A DNA stretch of 64,000 nt from Chloroflexota bacterium (GTDB lineage Bacteria > Chloroflexota > Limnocylindria > Limnocylindrales > CSP1-4): positions 1 through 64,000 of the forward strand of contig JACPOU010000032.1 in assembly GCA_016191345.1 (NCBI GenBank), in the 5' to 3' direction. The notes under the pieces are model-generated. The model had not been told where the DNA came from. It saw nothing but the letters and a program-made list of their open reading frames with translations, and did not search any database. Numbering within the stretch: position 1 is the stretch's first letter; every line of letters starts with the position of its first letter. A program made the translations under genes and the position numbers. Positions 59,914-64,000 of the stretch are shown here, in pieces.

Positions 59914-61608
59914 CTAGGAGCCGCGGGGCGCGGCAGCGGCCGGAGCGGTGGCCGCCGCGCCGGCGGCACGGGCCAGGTGAGCGGCGGCGATTCGCTCCGT
60001 GACGGCGGCCGCAGAGGGGCCCGCGATCGCCGCCAGGAAGGTCCCGGCGTCCACTGCGTAGCCCGTGACTGCGGAGATTGCCATGACCGTCGCCGTCCGC
60101 GGCGAGCGGCGAAGGAGGGCGATCTCGCCGACCCCGGCGCCCCGACCCAGCCGCTGGATCGGCCGGCCATCCACGACGACCTCCACCTCGCCGGAGGCGA
60201 CCACGAGGAACCGGTCGCCGGCATCGCCCTGGCGCATGAGGGCGGCTCCGGGCTCGAACTCGACCGGTACGAGGCCCGCGGCCAGCCGCTCGACGGCCGT
60301 CAGCGGCAGCTCGGCGAAGGCGGGTACCTCCCGGAGCAGGTGCCCGAGGTCCTCGTCGACGACCGTGACCCGGTCCAGGCGCCCGACCCGGCCGTAGATG
60401 ACGAGCGCGAGGATCGGGAGGATGGAGCCCGTGATGGCGAGCGCGCCCCGATCGCCGAAGGCGGCGAGGAGGACCGGCGCGAGGAGGCTGCCGGCGATCG
60501 AGCCCAGACCGGCGGTGCCCTCGAAGACCGAGAAGACCGGCGCTCGCTCGTCGTTCGTGCAGCCACGCTGGAAGATCGTGAAGAGCGCGACGTCATAGGC
60601 GGCGTTGGCGATCCCGATGAGCGCCATGGCCCCGATCGCGACCGCGGGCACCGGGAGGAGCCCGATGACGGCGATCGGGGCGCCCCACCAGGCGAGCGTC
60701 ACGCACATCGTCCGGATCAGCTGGGACGGGCCGGTGAGCGTGAGCGCGAACATCGCCCCGAAGAGCCCACCGAGGCCCAGCGCCGCGTTCAGGATCCCCA
60801 CCCCGGGGTCCCCCAGCCCGAGCAGCTCGATCGCCGCGACCACGATCAGGGCGTTGAGCAGCGCCCGGGACATGACCTCGCCGAAGACGCTCACCATCGC
60901 CCAGGCCGGGACCGGCCGTCGCCGGAGGGCCCGGAACCCGTCCATGAGCCGGAGCCCGCCGCCCGTGGCCCCGGCGCCACCGGCGGCGTCCTCGGCATGC
61001 TCGAAGCGCAGGCCGGCGATGACGATCGCGCTCAGCAGGAACACCGCGGCCGCCACGAGCGCGGCGAGCGCCGGCTGGCCCGCGGCGACGAGCAGGCCGA
61101 CGACGAGCGGTCCGGCGAACGCCCCGAGACCCTCGCCCGTGCTCCAGGCCATGTTCGCCGCGACGAGCTCGCTCGGGCTCCGGGCGAGGCCGGGCACGAG
61201 CGTCGCCTGGACCGGCCGGACGGGAGCCCCCGCGGCGGCAACGACGGCGGCGAGGGCAAAGAGCAGGGCACTGTCGCCATCGAGGGCGATGACGAGGCCG
61301 CAGAGGGCGGCGGCAGCCGCCCGGATGAGCCCGATGGCGAGCAGCAGGCGGTCGCCCCGGAACCGCTCGAGGATGCTGCCCGAGAGCATGCCGGCGACGA
61401 CCGCGGGGAGCATCCGAGTTGCGCCGAGGAGCCCGGTGGCCACGACACCGTCGCGGGCGTAGACGGTGACGAGCAGGATGACGAGGAGCCCGGTGTCGGC
61501 GCCGATGCCGAGGCTCCACGCCAGCTCGATCCGGCGGAGCCCGTCGTTCCGCATCGCGGCCCGGACGGCGGACAGTGCGGCCCGGATCGACGCCGCGACC
61601 CGGCTCAT
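59914..61608 (-). CDS. MFS transporter fused to a cyclic-nucleotide-binding domain (3)
   Basis: 564 residues, same plan as the downstream gene: MFS_3-like helices to ~405, cNMP domain with GAGVGEIALLRRSPRTA (490-506; E495, R504), then an Ala-rich tail. Its start overlaps the DUF885 gene stop (ATGA), so the peptidase and the two transporters form one operon; possibly peptide-derived products are exported or imported under nucleotide control. Confidence 0.9.
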   Translation of the reverse strand: MSRVAASIRAALSAVRAAMRNDGLRRIELAWSLGIGADTGLLVILLVTVYARDGVVATGLLGATRMLPAVVAGMLSGSILERFRGDRLLLAIGLIRAAAAALCGLVIALDGDSALLFALAAVVAAAGAPVRPVQATLVPGLARSPSELVAANMAWSTGEGLGAFAGPLVVGLLVAAGQPALAALVAAAVFLLSAIVIAGLRFEHAEDAAGGAGATGGGLRLMDGFRALRRRPVPAWAMVSVFGEVMSRALLNALIVVAAIELLGLGDPGVGILNAALGLGGLFGAMFALTLTGPSQLIRTMCVTLAWWGAPIAVIGLLPVPAVAIGAMALIGIANAAYDVALFTIFQRGCTNDERAPVFSVFEGTAGLGSIAGSLLAPVLLAAFGDRGALAITGSILPILALVIYGRVGRLDRVTVVDEDLGHLLREVPAFAELPLTAVERLAAGLVPVEFEPGAALMRQGDAGDRFLVVASGEVEVVVDGRPIQRLGRGAGVGEIALLRRSPRTATVMAISAVTGYAVDAGTFLAAIAGPSAAAVTERIAAAHLARAAGAAATAPAAAAPRGS

Positions 61609-63347
61609 CCCGTGGCCCGCTTCCCGCCCGCGGCAATCCAGTCGTGGACGAGCCCGGCCAGGGTGACGAGGCCGACGGCCCCGGAACCCAGCACGACGTC
61701 ATGGAAGGCCCGGATGTCGAAGGCCGCCCCGAGGGCCTGCTCGGCCTCGGCCCGGAGCCGCAGGATCTCGAGCTGGCCGATCTTGTAGCTCAGCGCCTGG
61801 GCCGGCCAGGCGATGTAGCGATCGACCTCGTTCTCGATGTTGTTGTGGCCGAGGGCGGTGTGGTCCCGCATGAACGCGATCGCCTCGTCCCGCGTCCAGC
61901 CGAGCGCATGCAGGCCCGTGTCGACGACGAGCCGGCTCGCCCGCCAGGCGTCGAAGGAAAGGATCCCGAACCGGTCGAGATCGCCGGAGTAGAGCCCCAT
62001 CTCATCGCTGAGCCGCTCGGTGTAGAGCGCCCAACCCTCGGCGAAGGCGTTCGACCCGAGGGACCGCTGGAAGGCCGGCAGCCAGTCCAGCTCCTGGGCG
62101 ATGGCCATCTGGAGGTGATGGCCCGGCACGGCCTCATGGAAGGCGAGGGCCTCGGCCTCATAGCGCGGCCGGGTCGTCGGCGCGTGGAGGTTGATGTGGA
62201 AGCGCCCGGGGCGGCTGCCGTCGAGGGCCGGCCAGGCGTAGTAGGCGAGCGTCTGGTGAGCCTCGGACTCGGCGGGGATCGGGACGACGACGCACGGCGC
62301 CGCCGGGGTCCGCCCGAACCATGCCGGCACGGCAGCCTCGGCCCGGGCGAGCGTTCGGCGGGCGGACTCGAAGACCTCGTCCGCGGACGCGAAGCGGAGG
62401 GCCGGATCGTCCCGGAGCGAGGCGAGCGTGGCCTCGAGGCCGTGGACCCCGAGCACCTTCGCGCCCAGGTCGGCGAAGGCCAGGTCGATCCGCTCGATCT
62501 CGGCGAGGCCGATCTCGTGCACCGCCTCGGGGTCGAGGTCGAGGGTGGTGTGCGTCCGGATCAGCGCCCGGTAGGCGGTCTCGCCTTCGGGGACGTGCAT
62601 GAGCCCGGGCCGATCGGAGGGACGGGCAGCGGGAAGGATCTCGGCCGTGAGCGCCTCGAGGTAGCGCTCGAAGGCCGGGACCGCGACCTCGGCCACGGCC
62701 GCGCGGAGGGCCGCCGAGAACGCGTCGACCTCGCCGGGTGCCCAGTCCGGGTGGGGCTCGAAGGCCGGTCGCGCCAGCCGCCACGCATCGGGCGGCGTGG
62801 CGAGGAGCCCGCGGACCTCGTCGATGACGCGCTCCACCGGGACGACCGAGGCCACCCGGCCGCTGCCGAGGCCGCGGCGCAGCCCGTCGATGACCTGGTC
62901 GAGGTGGCGGCCGATCGCGCGCCAGCGCGCGACGAGCTTCGTCCCGTCCGCCGGGGTCTCGATGGGCTGATAGTCGACGAGGTCCACGAGCCAGACCTGC
63001 GGGCCGTCGAGCGCGTTGACGCTCCACTCGTCCACCCCGGACCCGATGGCGGCGAGCTTGCCGCCGACCTCCTCGATGAGCATCGAGCGAGTGACGCGGT
63101 CGCGGGCGTCAAGCGCGCCGGGGTCGATCGCCTCGGCCGCCCGCAGCGTCCGGGTCAGCTCGGCGACGTCGGCGGCCCGGGCCGCGGGGGAGAGGTCCTC
63201 CAGGCGGTCGTCGAACCGCCGGTCGCCCATCATCGTCGCGAAGACCGGGTGCGAGGTGAGGAATGTCTCCCAGAACGCGTCGGCGAGCGCCAGGAGCTCT
63301 GCCCCCGCCGACGTCGTCGTGGCGGCTCCTGGGGTCTGGCTCGTCAT
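61605..63347 (-). CDS. DUF885 family putative zinc peptidase
   Basis: 580 residues with HEAVPGHH near residue 400, the HExxH-like zinc motif of DUF885 proteins, and YEAEALAFHE and ENEVDRYIAWPAQALSYKIGQ, which are typical. The family is distantly related to M32/thermolysin-like peptidases and mostly uncharacterised. No signal peptide. The ATG at 63347 is chosen because TACCAT sits six bases upstream; a frame 46 codons longer is Arg-rich noise. Confidence 0.9.
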   Translation of the reverse strand: MTSQTPGAATTTSAGAELLALADAFWETFLTSHPVFATMMGDRRFDDRLEDLSPAARAADVAELTRTLRAAEAIDPGALDARDRVTRSMLIEEVGGKLAAIGSGVDEWSVNALDGPQVWLVDLVDYQPIETPADGTKLVARWRAIGRHLDQVIDGLRRGLGSGRVASVVPVERVIDEVRGLLATPPDAWRLARPAFEPHPDWAPGEVDAFSAALRAAVAEVAVPAFERYLEALTAEILPAARPSDRPGLMHVPEGETAYRALIRTHTTLDLDPEAVHEIGLAEIERIDLAFADLGAKVLGVHGLEATLASLRDDPALRFASADEVFESARRTLARAEAAVPAWFGRTPAAPCVVVPIPAESEAHQTLAYYAWPALDGSRPGRFHINLHAPTTRPRYEAEALAFHEAVPGHHLQMAIAQELDWLPAFQRSLGSNAFAEGWALYTERLSDEMGLYSGDLDRFGILSFDAWRASRLVVDTGLHALGWTRDEAIAFMRDHTALGHNNIENEVDRYIAWPAQALSYKIGQLEILRLRAEAEQALGAAFDIRAFHDVVLGSGAVGLVTLAGLVHDWIAAGGKRATG

Positions 63348-63353
63348 CGGGCG

Positions 63354-63359
63354 ATGGTA
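63354..63359 (-). promoter_or_regulatory. -10 element of the DUF885-MFS operon
   Basis: TACCAT on the minus strand ends six bases before the ATG at 63347, predicting a leaderless mRNA. Confidence 0.6.
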
Positions 63360-63363
63360 CCCA

Positions 63364-64000
63364 TCAGCGGATGCACGGACCGTCATCGACCGCGGCCGTC
63401 CGGCCGATCGACGGCCGGATCGCGACCGCCACCTCCACCGGCGAGAGGGCGTAGCCCACCGTGTCGTCGCTGCGCGATTCCGCAAAGACGAGGCCGCCGA
63501 CGGTGCCGTCGGTGAGCAGCAGCGGACCGCCGCTGTCGCCGGGATCCACCTGCGCCCGGAGCTCGATGATCTCGCGGCTGACCCGGACCGTGCCCGTGAT
63601 GTCGAGGCCCTCGGCGGTGTAGGAGCCGGTCACCGCGGCCGGCGTGACGACGGCATTGCCACCGCCCGGGTACCCGAACGTCGCCCCGACGGCGCCCCGG
63701 CCGGGCTCCGTGGTCGCGAAGACGAGCGACGAGCCGCCGAGGCCGGGCACGTACAGCAGCGCGACGTCCAGCCGCGGGTCGAAGAAGACGACCTGCGCAG
63801 TCCGGCGGTCCGCAGAACCCTCGACCGAGACGGCCCGGGCACCGGCCACGACATGCGCGTTCGTGACCACGTAGTTCGCGGCGACGATGAAGCCCGAGCC
63901 CGCGGACCGGTACTCGCAGGCATCGGCGCGGATCCGCAGCACCGAGGCGGCGACCCGTTCGCCGAGGGCGCGGGCGATCGGGTCGGCCGGGAGGTCCACG
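63364..64000 (-). CDS. Trypsin-like serine protease, MarP-like, 5' end outside the window
   Basis: At least 212 residues; the coding frame runs off the right edge, so the N-terminus is missing. The triad is His in VVTNAHVV, Asp in RLDVALLYV and Ser in DPGDSGGPLL. A Cys near the visible start (RADACEYRSAGSGF) and another at the end (DGPCIR) could form the disulfide known from MarP proteases. MarP proteins carry an N-terminal CvpA-type membrane domain, which would lie beyond 64000. Partial, 3' complete. Confidence 0.85.
   Translation of the reverse strand, partial: VDLPADPIARALGERVAASVLRIRADACEYRSAGSGFIVAANYVVTNAHVVAGARAVSVEGSADRRTAQVVFFDPRLDVALLYVPGLGGSSLVFATTEPGRGAVGATFGYPGGGNAVVTPAAVTGSYTAEGLDITGTVRVSREIIELRAQVDPGDSGGPLLLTDGTVGGLVFAESRSDDTVGYALSPVEVAVAIRPSIGRTAAVDDGPCIR

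Noticed and set aside
1-64000. tRNA, rRNA, CRISPR arrays, transposase or integrase genes
   Set aside because: I looked through the intergenic stretches for T-loop-like sequences, spaced direct repeats and known recombinase motifs and found none; short or divergent RNA genes could still be missed without a covariance search.

Overview
The window is about 70% G+C, densely coded bacterial DNA. Genes run in short co-directional operons whose members often share 1 to 4 bases (ATGA, GTGA, TTGA or TGATG junctions). GTG and TTG starts are common. Many first genes have a TANNNT -10 hexamer only 6 or 7 bases before the start codon, so their mRNAs are probably leaderless. These traits fit an aerobic, heterotrophic Chloroflexota bacterium of the Limnocylindria/Ellin6529 type: short conserved membrane families (DUF5317- and DUF6220-like), an A2-type aa3 oxidase, KorAB, and a short homogentisate dioxygenase. 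The lineage is inferred from gene content and not proven. I found no rRNA, tRNA or CRISPR array.

Layout. 1-2.2 kb: tandem repeats, a hairpin and an ABC-2 exporter. 2.4-7.1 kb (minus): a cytochrome c oxidase operon ctaC-ctaD-ctaE-small subunit-membrane blue copper protein; CtaC carries an extra plastocyanin-like domain that is nearly a twin of the one in the last gene. 7.1-9.3 kb: repeats, a threonine dehydratase with a Pro/Gly repeat tail, and a TraR/DksA zinc finger. 9.4-13.5 kb (minus): a PotABCD-type polyamine ABC importer. 13.7-16.9 kb: cupredoxin lipoprotein, 7Fe ferredoxin, small zinc finger, ProC, proline dehydrogenase. 17-21.1 kb: a REPIN-like element, DUF5317, DinB, HPPD, and an ECF sigma/anti-sigma pair. 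21.2-27.6 kb: secreted protein, NarL-type two-component pair, two small membrane proteins, DrrAB-like exporter. 27.6-31.8 kb: fumarylacetoacetate hydrolase, homogentisate dioxygenase, HpcH/HpaI aldolase, EamA transporter. 32-39.2 kb: an XRE/nuclease-like protein, two 176-bp paired elements, and a tightly coupled CBS-KorA-KorB-CBS operon followed by an M24 peptidase. 39.4-48.3 kb: a secreted protein, a class III cyclase/ATPase, a divergent Crp-GAF-subtilase operon, and an MFS transporter fused to a cyclic-nucleotide-binding domain. 48.3-54.7 kb: Ogt, thioesterase, two FabF, FabD and a divergent MarR regulator, with an XRE cassette bracketed by inverted palindromic repeats wedged between the two fabF genes. 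54.8-64 kb: M20 peptidase, IlvD, two more MFS-cNMP fusions, a DUF885 peptidase, and a trypsin-like protease cut by the window edge.

The genes suggest a respiring organism that degrades tyrosine through homogentisate and proline through proline dehydrogenase, and that runs 2-oxoacid:ferredoxin chemistry. It also seems to make heavy use of cyclic nucleotides, with one cyclase, one Crp-like factor and three MFS-cNMP fusions. The least explained structures are the two kinds of dispersed or paired intergenic elements (a 21-nt palindromic motif at 17.0 and 50.9-51.6 kb, and 176-bp elements at 32.7-33.1 kb) and the repeated blue-copper domain in the oxidase operon.
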